Numbered from the stretch's first letter, positions 26,139 through 35,973 are shown. The stretch: 64,000 nt of DNA from Mucilaginibacter sp. PAMB04168 (GCF_039634365.2 NZ_CP155079.2:3286001-3350000), one strand, 5' to 3'. Program-made: numbers and translations. Notes: a model not told the origin generated them from the letters alone.

Positions 26139-26795
26139 TTACCATGCCTTGTCGCCTACCAGTGGTACAAATCTAAAGGTATCCAATACTACCTTTTCGT
26201 AGTCATTTTCAGCTACTTTTAAAATAGTTACCATTTTTTGCTCGTTCTCGTCGCCAACCGGAATAACCAGTAAGCCGCCCACATTTAATTGTCGCAACAA
26301 AATTTCGGGCACCGTGGGTGCACCTGCAGTAACAATAATTTTATCATAAGGTGCATGGGCTTCAATGCCCTTAGAGCCATCGCCTAAAAAGAAATGCGGT
26401 TTGTAACCCATGTATGGCAACACCTGTATGGTACGCTCATAAAGTTTCTCCTGCCGCTCAATGGTATAAACCTGCGCACCTAATTCCATCAATACGCAGG
26501 TTTGATAACCACAGCCGGTGCCTATTTCCAGCACCTTTTGCCCTTTATGAATATGCAATAACTCAGACTGGTAAGCTACGGTATAGGGCTGTGAAATAGT
26601 TTGCCCCGCCCCTATCGGAAAGGCAATATCTTTGTAAGCCTGATTCCAAAAGGTTTCATCAAAAAAGAAATGGCGGGGTACTTTACCAATAGCGGCCAAC
26701 ACTTGTTCATCTTCAATACCCTTCTTTTTTAAAACTTCAACCAACCTTTTACGGGCACCCTTCTCGCGGTAATTATCAATAAACTTGTAAGCCAT
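26139..26795 (-). CDS. pcm: Protein-L-isoaspartate O-methyltransferase
   Basis: 218 residues. It methylates isoaspartyl residues so that damaged proteins can be repaired, using SAM. The substrate loop FPIGAGQTISQPYTVAYQSE and the SAM motif VLEIGTGCGYQTCVLMELGA are intact; the post-I acid is in YTIERQ. Length and layout are normal. Monocistronic; the -7 box lies 8 bases before the start. Confidence 0.95.
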   Translation of the reverse strand: MAYKFIDNYREKGARKRLVEVLKKKGIEDEQVLAAIGKVPRHFFFDETFWNQAYKDIAFPIGAGQTISQPYTVAYQSELLHIHKGQKVLEIGTGCGYQTCVLMELGAQVYTIERQEKLYERTIQVLPYMGYKPHFFLGDGSKGIEAHAPYDKIIVTAGAPTVPEILLRQLNVGGLLVIPVGDENEQKMVTILKVAENDYEKVVLDTFRFVPLVGDKAW

Positions 26796-26803
26796 TTGTT
26801 CTG

Positions 26804-26811
26804 CAAATCTA
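26804..26811 (-). promoter_or_regulatory. -7 promoter box for pcm
   Basis: On the minus strand it reads TAGATTTG, 8 bases before the ATG. No -33 TTTG was found. Confidence 0.5.
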
Positions 26812-27001
26812 CGTTAAAACGGGCGCTTTTTGATGATACTGTAAAAAGTTTGGGCGTGATTGGCGTTTAAGCTATTGGGTGTAAGCACAGTAAAAAATTG
26901 TTCTAAGATGTTTGGCATCGAAGCTAAACTTCACAATTTGATAACAATCAACGTTGTTGCATTTATGCAATGCTGCACGTACTTATTTAAACAATAACTA
27001 A

Positions 27002-27334
27002 ATGACAAAATTTGCACCAACAAAAGCGTGGTTCGCGGCTTGTCTGTTGATCATATCAACAATAGCTTGCAATAAACACGATTGTGAAGAAATTGAAGAC
27101 GATCGCTTGGAAGCCACTGCAACCATTATTGATAGTGGAAGCCCGGCCCTGGATGGTTGTGGATGGCTGATCAGAACAAACGGAACAACTTACAGCCCCG
27201 ATAATTTGCCTGAGGCTTTTAAACTGAATAATATTCAAGTAAAAATTATTTACACTATATCAGAAGCTAAATTTCAATGTGGTTTTAACAACAGTGGTCC
27301 GAATTTTATCCATTTGTACGATATTAAAAGATAG
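27002..27334 (+). CDS. Small lipoprotein of unknown function
   Basis: 110 residues. A signal peptide (LLIISTIAC) ends at Cys23, followed by acidic residues (KHDCEEIEDD). The mature part has three further cysteines (positions about 28, 53, 93) that could form disulfides, and predicted beta strands. No domain is recognised. The gene converges on priA with 6 bases between stops, and 200 bases of AT-rich gap without a clear promoter lie upstream. Confidence 0.6.
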   Translation: MTKFAPTKAWFAACLLIISTIACNKHDCEEIEDDRLEATATIIDSGSPALDGCGWLIRTNGTTYSPDNLPEAFKLNNIQVKIIYTISEAKFQCGFNNSGPNFIHLYDIKR

Positions 27335-27340
27335 CCCGCC

Positions 27341-29827
27341 TTAGTAAGGATCTACATTGGGCTGTACCAAGCACCCTTTACTTAATTTGGTAGTCTGAAA
27401 CTGCAAAATCACATCGCGAATTACGGTTTTAACCTTAGCAATAGAAACACTGTCCTTCTCGAATTTTAGCATGATAGATTTGATATAAAAGTTACGTATC
27501 CGGCTTATCAACGGAAACTCTGGCCCTATCACACGGTCGCCAAAGTGCTTACGAAGTTCATTAGCCAGGTACTCGGCCTGATGAAATAATCGTTCCGCAT
27601 CTTTGTGTTTTACGTCCATTTGTATGATGCGATAAAACGGCGGATACTTAAAGCTCTTACGTTCCTCTATCTCAGTCAAATAAAGTTCCTTATAATCATT
27701 CCGTATTACTTGGTCAACAACCCGGTGATGCGGATTGTATGTTTGTATAACCACCTTACCTTGCTTGCCCCGTCTTCCGGCTCTTCCACTCACCTGTGCC
27801 AACATCTGAAAACTACGCTCGTTGGCACGATAATCAGGATACTTTAGCAAACTATCTGCATTGATGATACCAATAACGGTTACATCGGAAAAATCCAGTC
27901 CCTTGGCCACCATTTGCGTACCTACCAGTATGTCTATACGTTTTTCCTCAAGGTCGTTCAGCATGTTTTGGTAAGCATTGCGTGTGCGGGTAGTGTCCAG
28001 GTCCATACGGGCTATGCGTGCATCGGGTAGCAAAACCTGCAGCTCGTCTTCTATTTTTTCCGTACCAAAGCCTTTATACTCCAAGTGGGTTGAACCGCAT
28101 GCCGGGCAGGTATTGAGTGATTCCTCTTTATAACCACAATAATGGCAATGTAAGTGGCTACTACTTTTATGGTAAGTTAAACTTACATCACAATTGATAC
28201 AACGCGGTGTAAAGGCGCAAACACGGCAAACCAATACAGGTGCGTAACCGCGCCTGTTCTGGAAAAGAATAACCTGTTCTTTATTGGCTATAGCATTTTG
28301 CATATCCTTCATCAGCACACTCGTAAAGTGCGATTGCATGGTTTTGCGCTTGGTTTCCTCTGTAATACTCACAACCTCAATTTGCGGCAGGCTTACGCCA
28401 CCAAAGCGTTCTGTTAACTCGGCCAAACCATACTTTTTAGTACGGGCATTAAAGTAAGATTCGAATGATGGTGTGGCCGACCCCAACAATACTTTAGCTT
28501 GATAACGGCCCGCCAGATAAATGGCGGCATCGCGAGCATTGTACCGCGGAGCTGGCTCAAACTGCTTGTAAGAAGTTTCGTGCTCTTCATCAATGATAAT
28601 AAGGCCCAAATTATCAAACGGCAAAAATACCGATGAACGTGCGCCAAGTACCACTTTGTATTCATGCTTTAGTACCTTTTGCCACACCTCTACGCGTTCA
28701 TTGTCATTAAAACGGGAATGGTAAACACCTATATCATTACCGAAATATTTACGTAAACGCTCAATAACGTGCGTGGTTAAGGCAATCTCTGGTAATAGAT
28801 ATAAAACCTGTTTGCCGGCCCGTATAGCTTCTTCTACCAGCCTGATATATATTTGCGTTTTCCCGGATGATGTCACACCATGCAGTAATATCACTTCCTT
28901 TTCATGAAATTGCTGTTGTATATCTTCTAACGCCCCTTGCTGTGCCTCATTTAAGTTGAAGGTTGCAAATGATTCATAATCTTCATAATAAAGCCGGCTT
29001 ACATTTTTATCTTCTGCTATCAATATCTGCTTATCTGTTAATGCTTTAATGATAGATGAACTTGCATCACTTGCATCAGTAAGGTCGTTTTTAGATACCA
29101 GCTTTTTCTCGCGCGACAATTTGATGTAAGCTAAAACGGCATCTGCCTGTTTAGGTGCCCGGCGTTCGAGTTGTACAAACAAGGCCTTCAACTGGTCCGG
29201 ATCATCGTAAATCGGATTTAATCGGATGTAAGTACGCTTACGGGGTTTATAACGCTCACTCACCTCTTCCGATATGTGGATGATGTTCTTATCAAACATG
29301 GATTTGAGCACCGGCATTACCGTTTTTTGGCCCAGCAGCTTTACAATATCACTTACCGTGAGCACAGGTTGCAGGTCAAGTGCATCTACAATTAAAAATT
29401 CCTTATCATGCAATTGAGAACGGTCAACATGTTCGTCGGGGTTGAGCATAATGCGGGTTTCACTGGCCAGCTTTAGGGCCGATGGTAGCGCCGCAGCCAT
29501 CACTTCGCCTATGTTGCATAAATAATAATCGGCCAGCCACTTCCAAAATTCCAACTGCTGTGGCGTAACAACAGGCTCTTTATCTAACACATCCATTAGA
29601 TATTTGGCCTCATACCTACCAGGCGCTTCGTTTGTAATCTCTTTAATTATCGCAGTGTATAATTTGCTTTTACCAAACTGTACTACCACCCGTTTACCTA
29701 TGGCAACGGCATCATTAAGTTCAAATGGCACACGGTACGTGTAATTTTTAGAAATAGCCAGCGGCAGTATTACCTCTGCAAAAAGAGTAACACGGTCGGT
29801 GTGGTGTGTTTCAGCAAATTCTAACAT
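27341..29827 (-). CDS. priA: Primosomal protein N', replication restart helicase
   Basis: 828 residues. PriA reloads the replisome at stalled forks. An N-terminal DNA-binding domain (about 1-110) and a winged helix precede the helicase core with Walker A (LLHGVTSSGKTQIY), DEEH box (IIIDEEHETSYKQ) and the zinc clusters CRVCAFTPRCINC and CHYCGYKEESLNTCPACG. The C-terminal motifs VGTQMVAKGLDF and QVSGRAGR are intact. It starts 3 bases after the stop of the DUF423 gene, so the pair is an operon. Confidence 0.96.
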   Translation of the reverse strand: MLEFAETHHTDRVTLFAEVILPLAISKNYTYRVPFELNDAVAIGKRVVVQFGKSKLYTAIIKEITNEAPGRYEAKYLMDVLDKEPVVTPQQLEFWKWLADYYLCNIGEVMAAALPSALKLASETRIMLNPDEHVDRSQLHDKEFLIVDALDLQPVLTVSDIVKLLGQKTVMPVLKSMFDKNIIHISEEVSERYKPRKRTYIRLNPIYDDPDQLKALFVQLERRAPKQADAVLAYIKLSREKKLVSKNDLTDASDASSSIIKALTDKQILIAEDKNVSRLYYEDYESFATFNLNEAQQGALEDIQQQFHEKEVILLHGVTSSGKTQIYIRLVEEAIRAGKQVLYLLPEIALTTHVIERLRKYFGNDIGVYHSRFNDNERVEVWQKVLKHEYKVVLGARSSVFLPFDNLGLIIIDEEHETSYKQFEPAPRYNARDAAIYLAGRYQAKVLLGSATPSFESYFNARTKKYGLAELTERFGGVSLPQIEVVSITEETKRKTMQSHFTSVLMKDMQNAIANKEQVILFQNRRGYAPVLVCRVCAFTPRCINCDVSLTYHKSSSHLHCHYCGYKEESLNTCPACGSTHLEYKGFGTEKIEDELQVLLPDARIARMDLDTTRTRNAYQNMLNDLEEKRIDILVGTQMVAKGLDFSDVTVIGIINADSLLKYPDYRANERSFQMLAQVSGRAGRRGKQGKVVIQTYNPHHRVVDQVIRNDYKELYLTEIEERKSFKYPPFYRIIQMDVKHKDAERLFHQAEYLANELRKHFGDRVIGPEFPLISRIRNFYIKSIMLKFEKDSVSIAKVKTVIRDVILQFQTTKLSKGCLVQPNVDPY

Positions 29828-29830
29828 GAT

Positions 29831-30217
29831 TTATTTTTCTTTCCCGGCGCCTAATGCCAGTGTAATCCAGCCGGCTATAAACAACAGTCCGCCTACTGGT
29901 GTGATTGGCCCCAACACGTGGAGCCAGCTCCATTGCAGTATACTATTACAGGCCAGCAAGTATAATGAACCGGAAAAAAATAATATACCCAACGTAAACA
30001 GCCAGTAACTGGCATAGGTAAAATTATTATTGCTGCGGTTAAATGCTGCCAGAAACAATAACGCAAAAACATGGTAAAAATGATACTGAACGGCAGTACC
30101 CCATACTTGCAGTTGCTGTGGTTCGAGCCGGGCCTTCAATCCATGGGCGCCAAAAGCGCCCGTAATAACAGCCAGTGCGCCTAATAACGCTGCAGTAACA
30201 ATTATTCTTTTATTCAT
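29831..30217 (-). CDS. DUF423 membrane protein
   Basis: 128 residues with four predicted membrane helices. GAFGAHGL near the N-terminus, VQYHFYHVFALL and GPITPVGGLLFIAGW are the family signatures (relative of E. coli YgdD). Function is unknown. It precedes priA by 3 bases; the link to replication restart is probably only transcriptional. Confidence 0.85.
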   Translation of the reverse strand: MNKRIIVTAALLGALAVITGAFGAHGLKARLEPQQLQVWGTAVQYHFYHVFALLFLAAFNRSNNNFTYASYWLFTLGILFFSGSLYLLACNSILQWSWLHVLGPITPVGGLLFIAGWITLALGAGKEK

Positions 30218-30283
30218 TCAGATGTAAATTCATGCTAAATTAACCAATTGCAAGTATTCCTTTATTGGCACAAGGTAAAAATC

Positions 30284-30291
30284 TACATTTG
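30284..30291 (+). promoter_or_regulatory. -7 promoter box for the DUF3352-like gene
   Basis: TACATTTG is an exact match, 16 bases after a TTG (30265-30267) and 16 bases before the ATG. Confidence 0.5.
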
Positions 30292-30307
30292 CCTATTGTA
30301 AAGCATT

Positions 30308-31894
30308 ATGAAGAAACTGATTATCATCACCATACTTTTATTGATAGCAACCGCGGTGGTAACAGTTGCATATTTTAAACACCTGAACCCGCCGGGTCAA
30401 CGAGCCACTCAAGTAATCAATACCATACCGCCGTCAGCAGCCTTAATTTTTGAGTTTAACAATGATGACAGCTTTTATGACATTTACCAAAAAAGCAGCC
30501 TATTTAGTGCTGTAACAGGCAAAAACAAAATGGCGCAGTTACACGCGCTACGTCAATCTGTATTGGGCAACAATTTGTTAAAGCCTTTCTTTTCTGATCA
30601 AAATATCTTCGTCTCCATACACCCACAACGTGATGACAGCCTGGCATTTTTAATAACCATATCTACCACAACAGAGCTAGGCAATAATGTTATAGCACAG
30701 GCAGTGCACCAGCCCAACGTTAAATTAAAAGCTGTTAAATTTGGTAAAAAAGCAGGCTATGCACTAAAAACCGATTCGCTTGATTCAGACTTTTATCTGG
30801 CTAACAAAGGTAGTGGTATTTGGCTGGGTAGTTTTTCGAAAGACCTAGTAGAGGAAAGCTTGAAGTATGCTGCTAATGAGCAAACAAGCCAATTTGTTTT
30901 ATTACCTGATCAGCAAAATGCAACTTCTTTAGGCACCCTTTACGTCAATTACAAGCAAGTTGGACCTTTACTTAACCAATTATACAAAGGAGAAAATGTA
31001 GATTTTTGGAAGGGTTTGCCTATGCTCCCCGCTACCGCTACTTTAAGCCTAAATTATAAGAGCGACGCCTTAATGTTTAATGGGTTTACAACGTTTAAAA
31101 GCGCTCAGCACATTAGTTATGTTGACATTTTCAGAAAGATGGCCCCGGTTGCAATGGACCTGAAGAATTTGTTTCCCTCCACAACTGCCTATGGCTGTAG
31201 CTATGCAACACCGGATGTAAAGTTATTTAAAAAGTTGTTGAATAGCTGGCAACACAAGGCAGGTTTAGAAGCAGACAAATCATCGCTTTTTAAAAAGATA
31301 AAGAACGAAACCGGCGTGCAATTCAACAAGGAATTTGACAATTTACTCGATAATGAGTTTGCCGTAATTACCACCCGTTTTCAAGAAAAGCTAGCCATTA
31401 TTAAAGTGAAAAACGGTACAGCACTTAGGCCATACCTTAACAACATTAGTACACTCACACCAGATGAGGAAAGCGGGCAGCTTAATTATAACCAGGTTTT
31501 CTTATTTTTATTAGGCGATGCCCTAACACCGTTTCGCCGGCCCTATTTTATAATTTTAGATAATTATCTGGTACTGGCTAACTCGTCGCATGATTTAGCC
31601 AACTTTAAACAGAATTATCTGAACAATGAATTTTTAAACAACAGTGCCGACTATGTGGCTTTTAACAACTTGTTGGCGCAACGTTGTAATGTAAGTTACT
31701 TCGTGCACTTTAAGAATGCCGGCTACGTTTTTAAGCGCACGCTTAAATCGCCATATGCAAAAGCTTACCAGCAGCAGCCCGGACTAAAAGATTATTACGC
31801 CGCATCCTATCAACTTTCTGCTTCTGAAAATCAATATTACACCAACCTTTGTTTCAAACTAAACACGCCCGACAGCGTTTCTTTATCCAGGTAA
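30308..31894 (+). CDS. Membrane-anchored DUF3352-like protein
   Basis: 528 residues. One N-terminal hydrophobic helix (LIIITILLLIATAVVTVAYF) anchors a large exported domain. The conserved opening IPPSAALIFEF and the two-half alternating alpha/beta pattern resemble the DUF3352 group; this assignment is by eye only. It is followed after 84 bases by a DUF5723 outer-membrane-type protein in the same direction, and the two may act in one envelope process. No catalytic motif seen. Confidence 0.55.
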   Translation: MKKLIIITILLLIATAVVTVAYFKHLNPPGQRATQVINTIPPSAALIFEFNNDDSFYDIYQKSSLFSAVTGKNKMAQLHALRQSVLGNNLLKPFFSDQNIFVSIHPQRDDSLAFLITISTTTELGNNVIAQAVHQPNVKLKAVKFGKKAGYALKTDSLDSDFYLANKGSGIWLGSFSKDLVEESLKYAANEQTSQFVLLPDQQNATSLGTLYVNYKQVGPLLNQLYKGENVDFWKGLPMLPATATLSLNYKSDALMFNGFTTFKSAQHISYVDIFRKMAPVAMDLKNLFPSTTAYGCSYATPDVKLFKKLLNSWQHKAGLEADKSSLFKKIKNETGVQFNKEFDNLLDNEFAVITTRFQEKLAIIKVKNGTALRPYLNNISTLTPDEESGQLNYNQVFLFLLGDALTPFRRPYFIILDNYLVLANSSHDLANFKQNYLNNEFLNNSADYVAFNNLLAQRCNVSYFVHFKNAGYVFKRTLKSPYAKAYQQQPGLKDYYAASYQLSASENQYYTNLCFKLNTPDSVSLSR

Positions 31895-31978
31895 CATTAT
31901 TTTTACAATTTGTGGCTGGCGCTGTAATAAAAGGCAATATTCTGCGTCTATGCTACTAATACTTGCTTTAACGTCTGA

Positions 31979-33421
31979 ATGAATAAGTTTTTAATTGGTT
32001 TACTATTAATTGGCATAAGTACTAAAAGTTACGCTCAACGTTTTGCCCACTATAATACCGGCACGTTGTACGACTCTTTTGAAAACCCATCGCAGGCTGC
32101 TTTTATACCCGACTCGAGCCGGCAGTTTGCTTTTAGTTTGTTACCCAACATAAGTGTAAATGCGTTTTTACAAGGTAACGGTCAATACACCTTAAAATCG
32201 AGACTTTTTTTGGGCCGATATAATAGTGAAGCGATTACTGTAGGCCAAAACCAGAATAACAATGTAATGGCTAATGTTAACGGGTATATTGGAATGCTTA
32301 AAATGTTTACCAGTTTAAGCGGCAAACAGGAAGTTGGCGTGTCATGGCAAGTTAAGGGTTATGGACGCGGTATGGTTACCGATGAAACGATGGCCCTTTT
32401 TAACGGAGCCGGCCCCTTTATTGGAAACAACCCCTCTCCTGTTATAAGCTATGCAAATATATTTAACAGCAAGGCCTTCTATGAAGCCTATCATCAGTTT
32501 AGTATCACCTACCGTGAAAAGGTAACGCAAACATTTGCAGTTGGCGTTAAGTTAAGTGCTTTATCAGGAATAGCTTACAACAAAATCAACATTACGCAAT
32601 CGAACATAGACTTTTTCCGGCAACAAGATGCTGCCGTCCTCGCATTAGCCGGTACATTTCAAAGCACTTATGAGCTTGGCACCTTTCGAAAACGGGATTT
32701 GCTTCCTAATATAAATAATCCAGGCGCAGCTATTGGTTTAGGTGCTACGTATACAGGCTTAGCCGGCATCATTATGCAGGGTAATATTAAAGACCTTGGC
32801 TTTATAAGATGGGGAGGCGACGCAACAACTTATACCTTTGGCAATGGTGTACCACCTGCACGTATCGAGGGTCTATCTACACCGCAACGCGAAAAAAATG
32901 TGAGCAATGCTTTAACTAAATTAGTAGAACGATTACCAGAACAAAAACCTTTTGTTAAACCTATTGTGGGTAGGGCCGAATTTTCGATGGCTAAGAAATT
33001 CATGTTTGGTAAAACTACCTATTTACCTACGGCTATAGTTTCTAAGCAACTTTACGGATCTGGCACTGCCCTCGCATTGGTGAATCAAATAGATTTCGGT
33101 GGATTTGGTGCCTCTTTAAGCGGTATTTCCAATGAAGAAAAGCGCTTTGATCTAGGCCTTCAATTCATGTATAAATCACCGAACTTTGAGATTTTTGTTG
33201 GCAGCGAGCAACTCGGCAAAACAATGAACCTTAATAGTGCAAGCGGAAAAAACGAGGATGCTATACTCAAACCGATGTCACATTCGGGTGGAAATATCTA
33301 CTTTGGCTTCTCCTTTAAGTTTGGTAAACTTATAGAACGCTGGAAGGGCGAAGGATACCATTACAACGGAGCAGAACAAGGACCGCTTGGCCAGGCCTGG
33401 AACCGGTGGTTTAATAAATAA
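31979..33421 (+). CDS. DUF5723-type outer membrane protein
   Basis: 480 residues. A signal peptide (FLIGLLLIGISTKSYAQ) is followed by a beta-rich protein with alternating patterns of an outer membrane barrel. The early segment YNTGTLYDSFENPSQAAFIPDSS is typical of the DUF5723 family. The C-terminal NIYFGFSFKFGKLIERW is barrel-like, but the protein ends with a short soluble tail, so it is not a classic Phe-terminated porin. Function unknown. Confidence 0.7.
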   Translation: MNKFLIGLLLIGISTKSYAQRFAHYNTGTLYDSFENPSQAAFIPDSSRQFAFSLLPNISVNAFLQGNGQYTLKSRLFLGRYNSEAITVGQNQNNNVMANVNGYIGMLKMFTSLSGKQEVGVSWQVKGYGRGMVTDETMALFNGAGPFIGNNPSPVISYANIFNSKAFYEAYHQFSITYREKVTQTFAVGVKLSALSGIAYNKINITQSNIDFFRQQDAAVLALAGTFQSTYELGTFRKRDLLPNINNPGAAIGLGATYTGLAGIIMQGNIKDLGFIRWGGDATTYTFGNGVPPARIEGLSTPQREKNVSNALTKLVERLPEQKPFVKPIVGRAEFSMAKKFMFGKTTYLPTAIVSKQLYGSGTALALVNQIDFGGFGASLSGISNEEKRFDLGLQFMYKSPNFEIFVGSEQLGKTMNLNSASGKNEDAILKPMSHSGGNIYFGFSFKFGKLIERWKGEGYHYNGAEQGPLGQAWNRWFNK

Positions 33422-33423
33422 GC

Positions 33424-34110
33424 TTAAGCACCTGCCTTTTTGCCGGCAATAAACTCCTTCAAATAAAAAGGCTCAAAGTAAGCAACGTCCTCAAACAGCC
33501 TAGCTTCAAAGGCTGCACCTGCACGGAATGCCAAATGAGCGGCAGAATTTATAAAGTTGGTATGAAATAAAGCGTTGCCGTGTGCTTCTAAAACGGACTG
33601 GCACTTAGCTGCACCATCTCCAAAAAATAGTACTTTTTGACTCGCCAGCACAGTAGCAAAACTATTTTCATCAATAATTTCTGCAGTGGTATTTTGCAAA
33701 CGGTTTCCGTTAACATCAAATAAGGCCGTATAAACCTCCATTCGTCGGGCGTCAATCATAGGGCATAATAACAGGCTTTTATCCGTTACCTGCTTAGCCA
33801 TACCATCAGCCATAGCTTGTAAAGTTTCAACAGCAATCAATGGTTTATCCAAAGCATAGCACATACCTTTGGCTGTTGATACACCTATCCGTAAACCCGT
33901 GTATGAACCGGGCCCACTGCTTACTGCAACGGCATCAATATCCTGGTAAGTTTTTTGGGCCGTTTTGAAGACGTCTTCAATAAATATTGTAATTACTTCG
34001 GCGTGTACGTTTCGCTGGTTGAGTTCTTTTAACGCTAAAACATTTCCATTATCCACTAACGCTACCGAACACGCTGTAGTGGCTGTTTCTATTTGAAGAA
34101 TTAAACTCAT
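33424..34110 (-). CDS. tsaB: tRNA threonylcarbamoyladenosine synthesis protein TsaB
   Basis: 228 residues of the ASKHA fold. TsaB is the scaffold that partners TsaD in making t6A37 on tRNA. LQIETATTACSVAL at the N-terminus and SSGPGSYTGLRIGVSTAKGM are the family signature. It is the last gene of the rpmH-rnpA-yidD-tsaB run, 9 bases after yidD. It ends 2 bases from the converging DUF5723 gene. Confidence 0.95.
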   Translation of the reverse strand: MSLILQIETATTACSVALVDNGNVLALKELNQRNVHAEVITIFIEDVFKTAQKTYQDIDAVAVSSGPGSYTGLRIGVSTAKGMCYALDKPLIAVETLQAMADGMAKQVTDKSLLLCPMIDARRMEVYTALFDVNGNRLQNTTAEIIDENSFATVLASQKVLFFGDGAAKCQSVLEAHGNALFHTNFINSAAHLAFRAGAAFEARLFEDVAYFEPFYLKEFIAGKKAGA

Positions 34111-34119
34111 TGGTTTTAG

Positions 34120-34362
34120 TTAAGGTACCGGATCATGCCCATGGCCTCCCCAAGGATTACAACGGATTATACGCTTTATTGTAAGCCAACCACCTTTAAA
34201 GGGACCATGTTTTTTTATAGCCTGCAAACCATAATGCGAACAGGTAGGCGTGTAGCGGCAAGATGCGCCCAATATTGGCGAAAGCACAATTTGATAACCT
34301 CTTATGAGCAGGATAAATAACCGGCTTATAACGTTATTAAACAGCTTTAGGATGGTTTGCAT
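34120..34362 (-). CDS. yidD: Membrane protein insertion efficiency factor
   Basis: 80 residues. An N-terminal amphipathic/hydrophobic helix precedes the three-cysteine core [15 protein letters not shown] and ends [16 protein letters not shown]. It aids YidC-dependent membrane insertion. It overlaps the end of rnpA by 26 bases, so it is translationally coupled. yidC is not in the window, unlike in many other bacteria. Confidence 0.95.
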   Translation of the reverse strand: MQTILKLFNNVISRLFILLIRGYQIVLSPILGASCRYTPTCSHYGLQAIKKHGPFKGGWLTIKRIIRCNPWGGHGHDPVP

Positions 34363-34738
34363 AAGCCTGCTCGCACAGTTGCGACAATAGTTTAACCATC
34401 TTTTTATCCATAAAAGTAAAATCGTTTATCTCTTTACCAATGTAGTTAAGGGATAAAAGGATTTGCGTGCCTTGCTCTTGCAACGGTTGGTAGAGTAACA
34501 GTTGTTTGTGTAGCCGGTACACCTCACGCATGCGCCTCTTAATCAAATTCCGATCAACCGCACGGCGATAGCGCTTCTTAGATACTGCAAAAACAACCTG
34601 CACAGTAGCCGGCTGCTGTACTGATGCCTGCAACCATGATACACGGAATGGATAACACAAAAAGGAAGAGCCGCTACGAAAAAGCTCATCTAAAAGCCTT
34701 TTATTGCATAGCCGCTCTTCCTTTTTAAAAGTATACAT
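34337..34738 (-). CDS. rnpA: Ribonuclease P protein component
   Basis: 133 residues. This is the protein subunit of RNase P, which trims tRNA 5' ends. The RNR motif region [19 protein letters not shown] is intact, and the start [17 protein letters not shown] is typical. It lies 72 bases after rpmH and overlaps yidD. Confidence 0.94.
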   Translation of the reverse strand: MYTFKKEERLCNKRLLDELFRSGSSFLCYPFRVSWLQASVQQPATVQVVFAVSKKRYRRAVDRNLIKRRMREVYRLHKQLLLYQPLQEQGTQILLSLNYIGKEINDFTFMDKKMVKLLSQLCEQAYANHPKAV

Positions 34739-34810
34739 ATTGCTTATATGGTTAACCGGAGATTAATAAATAACGGCACCAACCCCAGTTATAGGAGCAA
34801 GCAACCTGTA

Positions 34811-34969
34811 TTATGCCTTATGACGACGCTCGTCAGACACTGATAATCTCTTTCTGCCTTTTGCTCTTCTGGCTGCTAATATCCTTCTGCCGTTAGCAGT
34901 TGCCATGCGCTCACGGAAACCGTGTTTGTTTCTTCTTTTACGTTGAGACGGCTGAAACGTTCTTTTCAT
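34811..34969 (-). CDS. rpmH: 50S ribosomal protein L34
   Basis: 52 residues, found by reading the minus strand upstream of rnpA. It begins [20 protein letters not shown] and ends SDERRHKA. The sequence is the canonical Arg/Lys-rich L34, with a 6-residue extension at the C-terminus relative to E. coli. It heads the conserved rpmH-rnpA-yidD order and has a complete Bacteroidota promoter 46 bases upstream of its start. Confidence 0.97.
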   Translation of the reverse strand: MKRTFQPSQRKRRNKHGFRERMATANGRRILAARRAKGRKRLSVSDERRHKA

Positions 34970-35014
34970 GATTGTATATTCTTATATTCGTTATATTCCT
35001 AAAAAACGGGAGCG

Positions 35015-35045
35015 CAAATTTAGTGTTTTTCTGTTAGTTATCAAA
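35015..35045 (-). promoter_or_regulatory. Promoter of rpmH-rnpA-yidD-tsaB
   Basis: On the minus strand: TTTG (35045-35042), 19 bases, TAAATTTG (35022-35015). Both elements and the spacing are exact. Confidence 0.85.
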
Positions 35046-35109
35046 TATAATTATTACTATTTAAAATTATGGCTTATTGGCAGTAAATTACGATTCTAAA
35101 CAGGTAATT

Positions 35110-35973
35110 ATGAAATTAGGTCTTGTATATGTACTGCTACTTATACCCTTTCTGGCGCCAGCGCAAAACAACTACAAAGTGTTTAACACCACTACACAAA
35201 AGCTGGCCACGCTTGATGATATTGCAAAGGAGATGGCTAACGCGGATGTGTTGTTTTATGGTGAAGAACATAACGATTCGGTTGGCCACACATTAGAGCT
35301 AGCGTTGTTTACCAAACTTATTGAAAAATATCCAGGCAAAGCTACTTTATCGCTCGAGATGTTTGAGACAGATACACAGCCTGTGCTAAATGAATACCTC
35401 AACGGTTTGATACGCGAAAAAAATATGATTAGCGACGCACGTGCATGGCCTAATTACACAGACTACCGCCCGATGGTAGAATTGGCTAAACAGCAGCACA
35501 TACCTGTTATTGCTGCTAACTCACCCGGCCGATATACCAACCGGGTAACCCGCTTGGGCTTAAACAGCTTAAACGATTTGAGCTCCACCGCAAAAACTTG
35601 GCTTCCTCCCCTGCCTGTTGATACAGCAACTGGTGCCTACGCTAAAAAGTTTGCCGCTTTAATGGGAGGGCACGGGATGCCGGGCATGCAAGTGTACCAA
35701 TCACAAAACCTTTGGGATGCCACAATGGCCTGGTCAATTACCAAGCATCTTAAGGCACACGCCGGCTGCAAAATTATGCAAATCAATGGAGGCTTTCACA
35801 GCGAGGATAAGTTAGGCGCTGTAGAAAAACTTAAAAAGTATGCACCAACAGCACGCATAATAAACGTGGCGGCATATGCTATTGACAATATAGAAACGGT
35901 TGACTGGAGCAAATACAACAAAGCCAACAATTATATAATTGTAACCGACATTAAATTGCAGAAAAGCTTTTAG
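35110..35973 (+). CDS. ChaN-like haem/iron-regulated exported protein
   Basis: 287 residues from the ATG at 35110, which places the signal peptide KLGLVYVLLLIPFLAPAQ at the N-terminus. An upstream TTG at 35077 would add an unneeded extension. The ChaN (PF04187) core is seen as DVLFYGEEHNDSVGHTLEL, LSLEMFETDTQPVLNEYL and INGGFHSEDKLG; the paired GEEH...EMFE acid/His motifs are the family hallmark. Relatives bind haem pairs and respond to iron. It converges on mscL with no bases between the two stop codons. Confidence 0.82.
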   Translation: MKLGLVYVLLLIPFLAPAQNNYKVFNTTTQKLATLDDIAKEMANADVLFYGEEHNDSVGHTLELALFTKLIEKYPGKATLSLEMFETDTQPVLNEYLNGLIREKNMISDARAWPNYTDYRPMVELAKQQHIPVIAANSPGRYTNRVTRLGLNSLNDLSSTAKTWLPPLPVDTATGAYAKKFAALMGGHGMPGMQVYQSQNLWDATMAWSITKHLKAHAGCKIMQINGGFHSEDKLGAVEKLKKYAPTARIINVAAYAIDNIETVDWSKYNKANNYIIVTDIKLQKSF

